From contig JAHHRV010000030.1 of assembly GCA_020025595.1 (NCBI GenBank), positions 1 through 12,690 on the forward strand: a stretch of DNA of 12,690 bases. The letters are read 5' to 3'. Under the pieces are notes generated by a model that was not told the DNA's origin, did no database searches, and was given only the letters and a program-made list of their open reading frames with translations. This document shows positions 6,459-12,690 of the stretch, piece after piece (position 1 is the stretch's first letter; the number at the start of each line of letters is the position of its first letter). This DNA is from Oscillospiraceae bacterium. GTDB taxonomy: Bacteria; Bacillota; Clostridia; Oscillospirales; Oscillospiraceae. The position numbers were made by a program, and so were the translations under genes.

Positions 6459-7496
6459 ATGGAAGAAAACGGAACTTATCGGTGGTCTGCCGGACAGCAG
6501 TACGGGTCTGATCCTACGCCAAATCCTGCCCCCGGCAATGACAAAAACAAATTCAAAAAAATCAGACACACGGCGATGATCGTGATTCTGGTTGCGGTGC
6601 TGGCAATCGGAGCACTGACCTGCTTCTACACCGTCGATGACAAGCAGCAGGCCGTGATTACCACCTTCGGAAAGGTAACGGATGTTACCGATGCAGGCGT
6701 GCACTTCCGTCTGCCCTTTGGCATTCAGAAGGTGCAGAAGGTCAATGTCAATGTCTATCAGAAGATCGAGCTGGGCTACCGCACCGATGAATATGCCCCC
6801 GAGGGTTACGATGTGGTAGAAGATGAAAGCTCCATGATCACCGGCGATTACAACATCGTCAATGTGGAATTCTTTGTCGAATATAAGATTTCCGACCCCG
6901 TTCGCTATTTGTATGCATCCAATGATCCTCAGCTGATCCTGCGCAACCTGATTCAGAGCCAGGTTCGTAATGTGGTTGGCTCTACTTCCGTGGATGCCGT
7001 CCTGACCGACGGCAAGGAAGGCGTGCAGATGCAGGTCAAGAATCTGGTCACCCAGATCCTTGAAGAATATGACATCGGCCTTTCTCTGGTGGATGTAAAG
7101 ATTCAGGATTCCGAGCCTCCCACGCAGGAAGTTATCGAGGCATTTAAGGCGGTTGAAACCGCAAAGCAGAAGGCCGAAACCGTTGTCAATGATGCAAAGG
7201 CCTATCAGAACGCAAAGCTGCCCGATGCCCAGTCTCAGGCGGACAAGCTGATTCAGAACGGCGAATACATGAAGCAGAAGCGTATCAACGAGGCAACCGA
7301 GCAGGTGGCAATGTTCAACGCCATGTATGAAGAATACGCAAGAAATCCTGAGATCACCAAGTCCAGAATGTACTATGAAGCAATCCGCAACATTCTGCCC
7401 GGTGTGAAGGTCTTTATCGACACCGGCAGCAACGGCAATACCCAGATGCTGCTGCCTCTTGACCAGTTCGTACAGCAAGGAGGAACTGCAGAATGA
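6459..7496 (+). CDS. hflK: HflK-like SPFH/prohibitin membrane protein
   Basis: 345 residues. A hydrophilic cytoplasmic leader of about 36 residues precedes one membrane helix at about 38-57, then an SPFH/band-7 domain beginning VDDKQQAVITTFGKVTDV and containing AGVHFRLPFGIQKVQKV. A long charged helical segment (EAFKAVETAKQKAETVVNDA onward) is the expected coiled coil. In Proteobacteria HflK and HflC form a large cage around the FtsH protease and modulate membrane-protein turnover; that role is not shown for Firmicutes and no ftsH is in the window. The start at 6459 uses AAAGGAG in the end of the previous gene. The stop overlaps the hflC start (ATGA), indicating translational coupling and equal stoichiometry. 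Confidence 0.9.
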   Translation: MEENGTYRWSAGQQYGSDPTPNPAPGNDKNKFKKIRHTAMIVILVAVLAIGALTCFYTVDDKQQAVITTFGKVTDVTDAGVHFRLPFGIQKVQKVNVNVYQKIELGYRTDEYAPEGYDVVEDESSMITGDYNIVNVEFFVEYKISDPVRYLYASNDPQLILRNLIQSQVRNVVGSTSVDAVLTDGKEGVQMQVKNLVTQILEEYDIGLSLVDVKIQDSEPPTQEVIEAFKAVETAKQKAETVVNDAKAYQNAKLPDAQSQADKLIQNGEYMKQKRINEATEQVAMFNAMYEEYARNPEITKSRMYYEAIRNILPGVKVFIDTGSNGNTQMLLPLDQFVQQGGTAE

Positions 7497-8374
7497 AAAA
7501 ATCCGTAAAAATCCTATTGACCGTTCTGGCACTGGTTGTGGTGCTGGGAGCATTCACCGGTACCTTTACGGTTCGTGAAAACGAATATGCCTGCACCGTT
7601 CGCTTCTCCAAGATCATCAATACCTCCGACCGTCCCGGCCTGCACTTCAAGGTGCCGTTCCTGGATTCTGTGAAGTATTTCCCCAAGGCAACCATGCTCT
7701 ACGATATCCCTCCCAGTGAGGTTCTGACCTCAGACAAGCAGAATATGACCGCTGACTGCTACATTCTGTGGCGGATCGAGGACCCCAAGAAGTTCTACCA
7801 GACTTTGGGCTCCAATTCTGTTGCAGAGCAGCGTCTGAATGCGCTGACCTATAACGCACTGAAAACCGTCATGGGTACACTGGCTCAGGCAGATATCATC
7901 AACATGGATGATGGCAGCGAGCGAAACGAGATTTACGAAGGCATTTCTGTCAGCGTGGACAAGCTGGCGGACAGCTACGGTATCGCCGTGGACGATGTGA
8001 AGATCAAGCGCTTTGATCTGCCCGAATCCAACGAAAATGCCGTGTATTCCCGGATGATTTCCGAAAGAAATCAGATGGCTGAGAAGTTCACCGCTGACGG
8101 CAACTATGATGCTTCCATCATCCGCAACGATGTGGACAAGCAGGTCAACATCATCGTTTCCAATGCCAAGGCCGAGGCTGCAAAGCTGGAGGCTGAGGGT
8201 GAGGCAGAGTATATGCGTATGCTGGCTCAGGCCTATGACACCCCCGAGAAAAAGGACTTTTATGAGTTCACCATCGCCCTGGATGCTCTGGGACAGAGCC
8301 TTTCCGGCGACGAAAAGACCATCATTCTGGATGCAGATTCTGCCCTGGCAAGAATCCTTGCCGGTACAAACTAA
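7493..8374 (+). CDS. hflC: HflC-like SPFH/prohibitin membrane protein
   Basis: 293 residues, normal HflC length. An N-terminal membrane helix (about 5-25) leads into an SPFH domain: TVRENEYACTVRFSKI, then PGLHFKVPFLDSVKYFP. The helical arm contains the ISERNQMAEKF and NAKAEAAKLEAEGEAEYMRM segments typical of HflC. It is the partner of HflK in a hetero-oligomeric membrane ring with a coiled-coil cap. It overlaps hflK by 4 bp and is last in the operon, with a terminator starting 12 bp after its stop. Substrates and protease partner cannot be read from this window. Confidence 0.92.
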   Translation: MKKSVKILLTVLALVVVLGAFTGTFTVRENEYACTVRFSKIINTSDRPGLHFKVPFLDSVKYFPKATMLYDIPPSEVLTSDKQNMTADCYILWRIEDPKKFYQTLGSNSVAEQRLNALTYNALKTVMGTLAQADIINMDDGSERNEIYEGISVSVDKLADSYGIAVDDVKIKRFDLPESNENAVYSRMISERNQMAEKFTADGNYDASIIRNDVDKQVNIIVSNAKAEAAKLEAEGEAEYMRMLAQAYDTPEKKDFYEFTIALDALGQSLSGDEKTIILDADSALARILAGTN

Positions 8375-8386
8375 AATCCATACAGC

Positions 8387-8416
8387 AAATGCCGCCCACA
8401 CCCGGGCGGCATTTTT
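8387..8416 (+). terminator. Terminator after hflC
   Basis: AAATGCCGCCC (8387-8397) pairs with GGGCGGCATTT (8404-8414) around a 6-nt loop and ends in TTTTT. It closes the DUF1836-hflKC operon. Confidence 0.85.
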
Positions 8417-8438
8417 GCTGAGAAAAGCAGTAGCAAAA

Positions 8439-8453
8439 ATTCTCCTGGAGAAT
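8439..8453. repeat. Perfect interrupted palindrome upstream of the Cys-rich gene
   Basis: ATTCTCC-T-GGAGAAT has 7-bp arms around one central base. It lies 58 bp before the start of the Cys/Gly-rich gene, where a regulator or promoter would be expected. It is a candidate operator only. Confidence 0.4.
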
Positions 8454-8511
8454 AACATGGAATGAGCGGCATGAAAACCGCTGATGAAAAAATCTTCTGG
8501 AGGTATTTTGT

Positions 8512-8694
8512 ATGTATAACAATAATTTCTGTGGTAATAGCTGTATGTGGATCATCATCCTGCTGATTCTGTTCTGCTGCTGCGGTAATGGCTGTGGCTG
8601 CGGCTGTGGCAATGGCTACGGTAACGGCTGTGGCAACGGCTGCGGCAATGGCTGCGGTAACGGCTGTGGCTGCGACAACAACTGCTGCTGCTAA
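8512..8694 (+). CDS. 60-residue Cys/Gly/Asn-rich membrane-anchored peptide, function unknown
   Basis: Of 60 residues 16 are Cys. It has a short leader (MYNNNFCGNSC), one hydrophobic stretch (MWIIILLILF, 12-21), then CCC and a tail of G-C-G-N tetrapeptides ending in CCC. The gene is real: GGAGG lies 8 nt before the ATG, Gly-Cys-Asn codons vary synonymously (GGC/GGT, TGC/TGT, AAC/AAT), and it is bracketed by terminators as a single-gene unit. Similar peptides occur in gut Clostridia and databases often call them chorion-class high-cysteine HCB protein 13, a name based only on composition. Possible roles are metal binding, a disulphide-linked surface or spore component, or a secreted peptide; the sequence does not decide. 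No processing protease or modification enzyme is adjacent. Confidence 0.8.
   Translation: MYNNNFCGNSCMWIIILLILFCCCGNGCGCGCGNGYGNGCGNGCGNGCGNGCGCDNNCCC
8602..8661 (+). repeat. Five 12-bp tandem units encoding G-C/Y-G-N
   Basis: Codons 31-50 of the Cys-rich peptide are five units of GGY-TRY-GGY-AAY. The second unit has Tyr in place of Cys. Copy number in such arrays can change by slippage. Confidence 0.85.
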
Positions 8695-8704
8695 GCATCT
8701 TTCC

Positions 8705-8729
8705 GGACCTCCCCACCATGGGGAGGTCC
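8705..8729 (+). terminator. Terminator-like hairpin after the Cys-rich gene
   Basis: GGACCTCCCC (8705-8714) pairs perfectly with GGGGAGGTCC (8720-8729) around a 5-nt loop. The following TTGGTGTTGATT is only moderately T-rich, so termination may be incomplete. Confidence 0.65.
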
Positions 8730-8739
8730 TTGGTGTTGA

Positions 8740-8769
8740 TTGACAAAAGCATTTATACCATGGTAAAAT
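8740..8769 (+). promoter_or_regulatory. Promoter of the lspA operon
   Basis: TTGACA (8740-8745) and TAAAAT (8764-8769) with an 18-bp spacer. The 10-bp palindrome TACCATGGTA (8756-8765) overlaps the -10 and could be an operator. Predicted start is near 8776. Confidence 0.75.
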
Positions 8770-8803
8770 AAACAAAACTATATGCATTTTTGGAGGATTA
8801 CAA

Positions 8804-9280
8804 ATGATGTATGTATGGATGACACTGTTTGCTGCCGGAATTGTGGCAGTAGATCAGTGGACGAAATTTCTGACGGTAGCCAATATCGAGCTGTTTCAGG
8901 ATGTGCCGTTTATCAATGGCCTGTTCCATTTTACCTATGTACAGAATACCGGAGCTGCCTTTTCCTCCTTCGAGGGTGCCCAGTGGCTGTTTGCACTGAT
9001 TTTTCTGGTGTTTACCGTTGCCATTATCTATGACATCTGGAAAAAAGTCATGCCCTTTACCGATTTGGAGCGCTGGTTCGTGGCTGCCATCTATGGCGGC
9101 GGCCTTGCCAACATGATCGATCGGCTGCGTCTGGGATATGTGGTGGATATGGTGAAAGTGGAGTTTATCAACTTCCCCGTGTTCAATGTGGCGGACTGCT
9201 TCATCACCTGCGGCTGTATTTTGCTGCTGGCCCATTTGCTGCTGGTTAACAAGGACTTTTGGAAGGACGGAAAGAAATGA
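8804..9280 (+). CDS. lspA: Lipoprotein signal peptidase (signal peptidase II)
   Basis: 158 residues, four predicted membrane helices, normal length. It cleaves the signal peptide of diacylglyceryl-modified prolipoproteins in the cytoplasmic membrane. Family motifs are present: D17-Q-W-T-K, Q-N-T-G-A-A-F (47-53), G-G-G-L-A-N-M-I-D-R (98-107), V-V-D-M (113-116) and F-N-V-A-D (127-131). The two catalytic aspartates should be D115 and D131. GGAGG lies 7 nt before the ATG at 8804; a second ATG follows directly, so the start could be one codon later. The stop overlaps the next gene (ATGA). The lspA - RluD-like synthase pairing is a widespread bacterial arrangement. Confidence 0.96.
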   Translation: MMYVWMTLFAAGIVAVDQWTKFLTVANIELFQDVPFINGLFHFTYVQNTGAAFSSFEGAQWLFALIFLVFTVAIIYDIWKKVMPFTDLERWFVAAIYGGGLANMIDRLRLGYVVDMVKVEFINFPVFNVADCFITCGCILLLAHLLLVNKDFWKDGKK

Positions 9281-10179
9281 TCTTCACTGCAGAGGAACAA
9301 GGGGAGCGCCTGGATGCGTTTCTGGCGAGAGTTGCCCCCGATATGAGCCGTTCCGGCGCACAGAAACTCATCGAGCAGGGGAATGTCCTGCGAAACGGCA
9401 AAAAGCCCAAAAAAAATGACCGTCTGGAAATCGGCGACGAAATCTCCGTCACCATTCCGGAGCCGGTGCCTACCGATATTATTCCCCGGGAAATGCCTCT
9501 GGACATCGTCTATGAAGATGACGATGTGCTGGTCATTAATAAGCCCAAGGGCCTGGTGGTGCATCCGGCAGCAGGCCATCTGGATGATACGCTGGTCAAC
9601 GGTCTGATGTATGCCATGGGGGACAACCTGTCCGGCATCAACGGCGAGCTGCGGCCCGGCATCGTCCACCGAATTGACAAGGACACCTCGGGCCTTCTGG
9701 CGGTTGCCAAGAATGATTTTGCCCATACTATGCTTGCATCCCAGCTGAAGGACCACTCCATGGCCCGGACTTACGAGGCCATTGTCTGCGGCTCTTTCCG
9801 GGAGGATTCCGGCACCGTGGATGCGCCCATTGGCCGCCATCCTTCCGACCGGAAGAAGATGTGCATCAACGAGCGCAACGGCAGACGGGCTGTCACCCAC
9901 TGGGAGGTGGTCAAGCGCTATCCCGGCTATACCCATGTGCGCTGCAAGCTGGAAACCGGCCGAACCCACCAGATCCGTGTCCACATGGCATCCATCGGAC
10001 ACCCGATTCTGGGAGATACGGTCTACGGCCACAAGAAAAAGGAACTGGGACAGGACAGCCAGTGTCTGCACGCAGGTGCTCTGTGCTTCCGCCATCCCAG
10101 AGACGGCAGACCCGTGATGGTCTATGCGCCGCTTCCTGACTATTTCAAAGAAGTAATCGAAAAACTGGAGAAAAGATAA
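9277..10179 (+). CDS. RluA/RluD-family pseudouridine synthase
   Basis: 300 residues. It converts specific uridines of rRNA (or tRNA) to pseudouridine. Residues about 10-60 form an S4 RNA-binding domain (RLDAFLARVAPDMSRSGAQKL). The catalytic domain opens with NKPKGLVVHPA (88-98) and contains HRIDKDTSGLL with the nucleophilic Asp at 134. Further conserved boxes are R-T-Y-E-A-I-V and ETGRTHQIRVHMA. The layout matches RluD, which in E. coli modifies helix 69 of 23S rRNA, but the exact target cannot be read from sequence. The start is ATG 9277, overlapping the lspA stop; an in-frame TTG at 9259 is less likely. Its TAA overlaps the next ATG by one base. Translational coupling through three genes is clear. 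Confidence 0.93.
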   Translation: MIFTAEEQGERLDAFLARVAPDMSRSGAQKLIEQGNVLRNGKKPKKNDRLEIGDEISVTIPEPVPTDIIPREMPLDIVYEDDDVLVINKPKGLVVHPAAGHLDDTLVNGLMYAMGDNLSGINGELRPGIVHRIDKDTSGLLAVAKNDFAHTMLASQLKDHSMARTYEAIVCGSFREDSGTVDAPIGRHPSDRKKMCINERNGRRAVTHWEVVKRYPGYTHVRCKLETGRTHQIRVHMASIGHPILGDTVYGHKKKELGQDSQCLHAGALCFRHPRDGRPVMVYAPLPDYFKEVIEKLEKR

Positions 10180-11021
10180 TGGGAAAATTTTCAGATATTC
10201 TGCTGACAGTGGATTTTGACCGGACTCTGACGGCACCGGATTCCTCAATTCCGGAGCGCAATCTGGAGGCAATTCGCTATTTCATGGAAAACGGCGGTGC
10301 CTTCACCCTGAATACCGGAAGATCTCTGCCCATGGTGGTCAGCCTGATGGACAAGGTCCAGGTCAATGCGCCGCTGCTGCTGTACAACGGCAGTGCAGCC
10401 TATGACTGGGAAAAGAAGGAATTTACCTTCCAGCACACCATCGATCTGGACTGGCGGGAAGCCGTGCACCGGTGCATGGAGCTGTTTCCTGAGTACACGG
10501 TGGAGGTTCAGGGCGTGGATGCCCACTATGCTTTGGGAGAAAATCCCCTTTGGGCGGAGTTTACCGCTGCAAACCACTGCGCCTGGGCCTATGCAAAAGA
10601 GGACGATGTGATGGACCCGTTCCTGAAATTTACCGTCTACGGAAAAATCAAGGAAAACAATGTGGCCCATCTGTTTGACGGTACTCCCGAAGAGATTGCC
10701 GAAATGGACGAGATGGAGAGAATTCTCAATCAGGAGTTTGGCTCCAAGGCGGTTGTTTACCGGGCAGGCCCCCGGATTCTGGATATGCACTGCAAGGGCG
10801 TGTCAAAGGGCCGCAGCGCAAGACAGCTGCAGCAGAAGCTGGGTCGGAAAATCCTGGTGTGCGTGGGCGACGGCGAGAACGATGTGACCATGCTGAATGA
10901 GGCTGATTTTGCCTACTGTCCCGGGGATGCCATCGTGAAAGACCGCTACTGCAATGTGTGCAGCTGCGCCGATGGAGCGGTCGCAGATGTCATTTATAAA
11001 AAGATTCCAGAAATTCTGTAA
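10179..11021 (+). CDS. Cof-type HAD-superfamily phosphatase
   Basis: 280 residues, subclass IIB haloacid dehalogenase-like hydrolase, probably acting on small phosphorylated metabolites in the cytoplasm. Motif I is VDFDRTLT with nucleophile D12 and acid/base D14; the usual Gly after the second Asp is Arg here. Motif II is in TGRS (46-49). The Cof-type NGS is at 70-72. The motif III lysine is K210 (GVSKG), and motif IV GDGENDVTML spans 230-239. The central cap (about 80-190) would set substrate choice. Known relatives dephosphorylate sugar phosphates, flavin precursors or pyridoxal phosphate, so no substrate is claimed. It is the last gene of the lspA operon, starting inside the preceding stop codon (TAATG). 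Confidence 0.9.
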   Translation: MGKFSDILLTVDFDRTLTAPDSSIPERNLEAIRYFMENGGAFTLNTGRSLPMVVSLMDKVQVNAPLLLYNGSAAYDWEKKEFTFQHTIDLDWREAVHRCMELFPEYTVEVQGVDAHYALGENPLWAEFTAANHCAWAYAKEDDVMDPFLKFTVYGKIKENNVAHLFDGTPEEIAEMDEMERILNQEFGSKAVVYRAGPRILDMHCKGVSKGRSARQLQQKLGRKILVCVGDGENDVTMLNEADFAYCPGDAIVKDRYCNVCSCADGAVADVIYKKIPEIL

Positions 11022-11027
11022 TATGAC

Positions 11028-11056
11028 TTGACAATATTCATAAGCTGTGATAAAAT
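11028..11056 (+). promoter_or_regulatory. Promoter of the tRNA cluster
   Basis: TTGACA (11028-11033) and TAAAAT (11051-11056) with a 17-bp spacer, 11/12 to consensus. Predicted start is near 11063, about 28 nt before the first tRNA. It begins 7 bp after the HAD gene stop. Confidence 0.9.
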
Positions 11057-11090
11057 CTTAGGGCTGAGAAGTTATGACAGTTTATGATCT

Positions 11091-11164
11091 GCGGGTGTAG
11101 TTCAATGGTAGAACACCAGCCTTCCAAGCTGGATACGCGGGTCCGATTCCCGTCACCCGCTCCA
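11091..11164 (+). tRNA. tRNA-Gly (anticodon TCC)
   Basis: A 74-nt cloverleaf with encoded CCA. The acceptor stem GCGGGTG/CACCCGC pairs fully. Anticodon loop CTTCCAA gives TCC, reading GGA/GGG. The T-loop is TCCGATT, a slight variant of TTCGAnT. Confidence 0.97.
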
Positions 11165-11172
11165 TTCAAAAT

Positions 11173-11249
11173 GCGCCAGTAGCTCAGCTGGATAGAGCAA
11201 CTGCCTTCTAAGCAGTAGGTCGGGGGTTCGAGTCCCTTCTGGCGTACCA
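11173..11249 (+). tRNA. tRNA-Arg (anticodon TCT)
   Basis: A 77-nt cloverleaf with encoded CCA. The acceptor stem GCGCCAG/CTGGCGT closes with one terminal G-T wobble. Anticodon stem ACTGC/GCAGT surrounds CTTCTAA, anticodon TCT, reading AGA/AGG. The T-loop TTCGAGT is canonical. Confidence 0.97.
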
Positions 11250-11267
11250 TTTAGCACAATAGAATAT

Positions 11268-11345
11268 GGTGGGTATGGCCTAGTTGGCTAAGGCGTCAGA
11301 TTGTGGCTCTGAAGATCGTGGGTTCGAGTCCCATCATCCACCCCA
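11268..11345 (+). tRNA. tRNA-His (anticodon GTG)
   Basis: Anticodon stem TCAGA/TCTGA around TTGTGGC gives GTG. The extra 5' G (G-1, 11268) that identifies tRNA-His is encoded and faces discriminator C; CCA is encoded. The acceptor has a G-T wobble at 5-68 and an A-C mismatch at 7-66. T-loop TTCGAGT is canonical. Counting from G1 the tRNA starts at 11269. Confidence 0.95.
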
Positions 11346-11346
11346 T

Positions 11347-11377
11347 AAAGCAGTCTTCGTAAGAAGGCTGCTTTTTT
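11347..11377 (+). terminator. Terminator of the tRNA cluster
   Basis: AAGCAGTCTTC (11348-11358) pairs with GAAGGCTGCTT (11363-11373) around GTAA with one G-T pair, followed by a run of six T. A strong intrinsic terminator directly after tRNA-His. Confidence 0.93.
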
Positions 11378-11456
11378 CTATGCCCATTTCCGTAAAAAGC
11401 TCCCCAAAAGCGAAAATCTGTGCAGAAAACTTTCCCGAAAAATTTAAGCGAAGATC

Positions 11457-11482
11457 AGATCGGCACACTGCCGGTCTTTTTT
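11457..11482 (+). terminator. Second terminator downstream of the tRNA cluster
   Basis: AGATCGGC (11457-11464) pairs with GCCGGTCT (11470-11477), one T-G wobble, 5-nt loop, ending in six T and then ATTTT. No gene lies between it and the tRNA terminator 80 bp upstream. Confidence 0.8.
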
Positions 11483-11564
11483 ATTTTGAATTGGGCATTC
11501 TATTATAAACAAATGATGTGCAAATTTTGAATCTCTGACAGTATCAACACGGTTTTCACGGAGC

Positions 11565-11573
11565 TGTGGATAA
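11565..11573 (-). promoter_or_regulatory. Perfect DnaA-box match upstream of spoIVB
   Basis: TGTGGATAA is the exact reverse complement of the consensus DnaA box TTATCCACA. It lies 109 bp before the spoIVB start codon. By simple base-count arithmetic about 0.1 exact matches are expected in a window this long. Function is not shown. Confidence 0.5.
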
Positions 11574-11682
11574 AAATTTTCGTTTTTCCAGACTTTGCAT
11601 GAAATGCCCCCTTTTCCATGGACTATTTATGTCCGGTCTGCGGCATATTATTTTTGCAGACAAAATGGAGGGAGAGAGAAAA

Positions 11683-12648
11683 ATGAAGCATAAACTATTT
11701 GGCACCGTTTGTTCGACGGTGTTGATTTTCTGTATGAGTGTGTCGGCATTTGCATCGCAAATGCTGATACCTGTGGGAAAAGTAGTGGGAATTTCGCTTT
11801 CCGAAGGTTCCGTGACCGTGGCGGCGTTTGACGAAACCTATGGTCAGCGTGCCCGGGAGGCGGGAATCCAGATCGGTGACGATATTATTTCCGTAAACGC
11901 TCAGCCTGTGGATTCTGCTGCAGACCTGCACAAAGCACTGGAGCAATCAGATGGCTGTGTGGAAATGGAAGTGAGCAGGGACGGAAAGTCACGACAGCTG
12001 AAGATGGAGCCTGCCCTGACCGATGAAGGCCCGAAGCTGGGTGTCTACATTCGCGAAGGAATCACGGGCATCGGCACCGTCACTTATTATGACCCGGACA
12101 CCGGAAATTTTGGCGCACTGGGTCACGGCGTCAGCAACCAGCAGGGGAGTCTTGCTCCCATGAAGACAGGCAATGTCTACCGGGCCTCGGTGGCGGGGAT
12201 CAAGCCGGGTCAGATCGGTAATCCGGGGCAGTTAAAAGGCTGCGTCGCCGCTGAACAGATCATCGGTCAGCTCAGGTGCAACACATCCTTTGGTATTTTT
12301 GGCTCCTGCAGCGAATTCAGGGGAGAGGCTCTGCCCGTAGCTCCTTGTGCCCAGGTGCAGGAAGGCCATGCAGAAATTTTGTCCAACATCTCAGGCGATG
12401 CAGTAGAAACTTTTTCTGTGGAGATCCTGAAGGTGTTCAACCCGGAAAAAAGGACCGGCAGGGATATGATGATACAGGTTACGGACCCGGAGCTTCTGAA
12501 GGCTACCGGCGGCATTGTAGCAGGTATGAGCGGCAGCCCCATCATTCAGGACGGAAAACTGGTGGGTGCGGTGACCCATGTTTTAGTCAACGACCCGACA
12601 AGAGGCTACGGCATTATGATCGAAAATATGCTGGACGCAGCGGCTTAG
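11683..12648 (+). CDS. spoIVB: SpoIVB sporulation serine protease (S55 family)
   Basis: 321 residues, shorter than the 426-residue B. subtilis protein mainly before the PDZ domain. An N-terminal hydrophobic signal/anchor (about 5-24) precedes a PDZ domain (about 32-108), then the S55 peptidase domain: FGALGHGVSN with likely catalytic H148, TDPELL with D268, and GGIVAGMSGSPIIQDGKLVGAVTHV with S283. The 15-residue Asp-Ser spacing equals that of D363 and S378 in B. subtilis. In sporulation SpoIVB is secreted from the forespore into the intermembrane space and cleaves SpoIVFA to start sigma-K activation. The ATG at 11683 is chosen because a GGAGGG site precedes it and the signal segment follows; the longer open frame lacks these. 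spo0A often follows spoIVB in this group and may lie just past the window. Confidence 0.94.
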   Translation: MKHKLFGTVCSTVLIFCMSVSAFASQMLIPVGKVVGISLSEGSVTVAAFDETYGQRAREAGIQIGDDIISVNAQPVDSAADLHKALEQSDGCVEMEVSRDGKSRQLKMEPALTDEGPKLGVYIREGITGIGTVTYYDPDTGNFGALGHGVSNQQGSLAPMKTGNVYRASVAGIKPGQIGNPGQLKGCVAAEQIIGQLRCNTSFGIFGSCSEFRGEALPVAPCAQVQEGHAEILSNISGDAVETFSVEILKVFNPEKRTGRDMMIQVTDPELLKATGGIVAGMSGSPIIQDGKLVGAVTHVLVNDPTRGYGIMIENMLDAAA

Positions 12649-12690
12649 CGGCGAGCCGCCGCAGGCAATGCGTGACGAAGCTGGTAAGTA

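Larger units (their letters stand above)
11378..11682. other. Intergenic stretch between the tRNA cluster and spoIVB
   Basis: I find no convincing gene here. It holds a second terminator-like hairpin (11457-11482), a perfect DnaA box (11565-11573) and the GGAGGG ribosome site of spoIVB (11667-11672). CATATTA at 11644-11650 resembles the sigma-F/sigma-G -10 element (CATWMTA) at 6 of 7 positions, but I see no good -35 at the right distance, so I do not call a promoter. Confidence 0.6.

Noticed and set aside
8431..8458. Promoter TAGCAA-16-TAACAT for the Cys-rich gene
   Set aside because: Both elements are poor and the spacing is short; I could not support a promoter call.
11038..11508. Small open frames over the tRNA cluster on both strands
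   Set aside because: They are translations of tRNA genes and terminators, not proteins.
12649..12690. GCGGC-GA-GCCGC inverted repeat after spoIVB as a terminator
   Set aside because: The two-base loop is too tight, there is no T-run, and the window ends before the context can be judged.

Overview
The window looks like part of a chromosome from a spore-forming, anaerobic, low-to-mid G+C Firmicute, most likely class Clostridia (Oscillospirales-like). This is inference from gene content: a chromosomal soj/spo0J pair with Bacillus-type parS sites, a SpoIVB sporulation protease, an Nfn-type ferredoxin/NADPH transhydrogenase typical of anaerobes, a tiny Cys/Gly-rich protein of the kind seen in gut Clostridia, strong GGAGG ribosome sites and TTGACA/TATAAT promoters. 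Nothing points to a recent phage, transposon, CRISPR or defence island. Most of the window is core genome.

Left arm (1-5659, all leftward). From the middle outward: a small zinc-ribbon membrane protein (5228-5659), a terminator and two parS sites (5058-5131), parA/soj with its own promoter, parB/spo0J starting at TTG, serS with a promoter at the end of parB and a terminator at 1911-1943, then nfnA and nfnB under a full-consensus promoter. nfnB runs off the left edge. ParB loads at parS and ParA segregates the origin region. parS sites normally lie in the origin-proximal part of the chromosome, so the window probably does too, although dnaA and oriC are not visible.

Right arm (5887-12648, all rightward). 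A DUF1836-like regulator heads an operon with hflK and hflC. Next come a 60-residue Cys/Gly-rich peptide gene, then a tightly overlapped lspA - rluD-like - HAD phosphatase operon. A three-gene tRNA cluster follows (Gly-TCC, Arg-TCT, His-GTG) with a strong promoter and terminator. After a 337-bp gap holding a second terminator and a perfect DnaA box comes spoIVB. The two arms diverge from the 227-bp gap at 5660-5886.

Most distinctive signals: parS placed beside the parA promoter and partly inside a terminator stem; the Nfn-type Asp/Cys iron-sulphur ligand pattern in nfnA; the unusual 60-residue Cys-rich membrane peptide; and a lone perfect DnaA box in front of spoIVB. I did not find a convincing wholly new multi-gene system.
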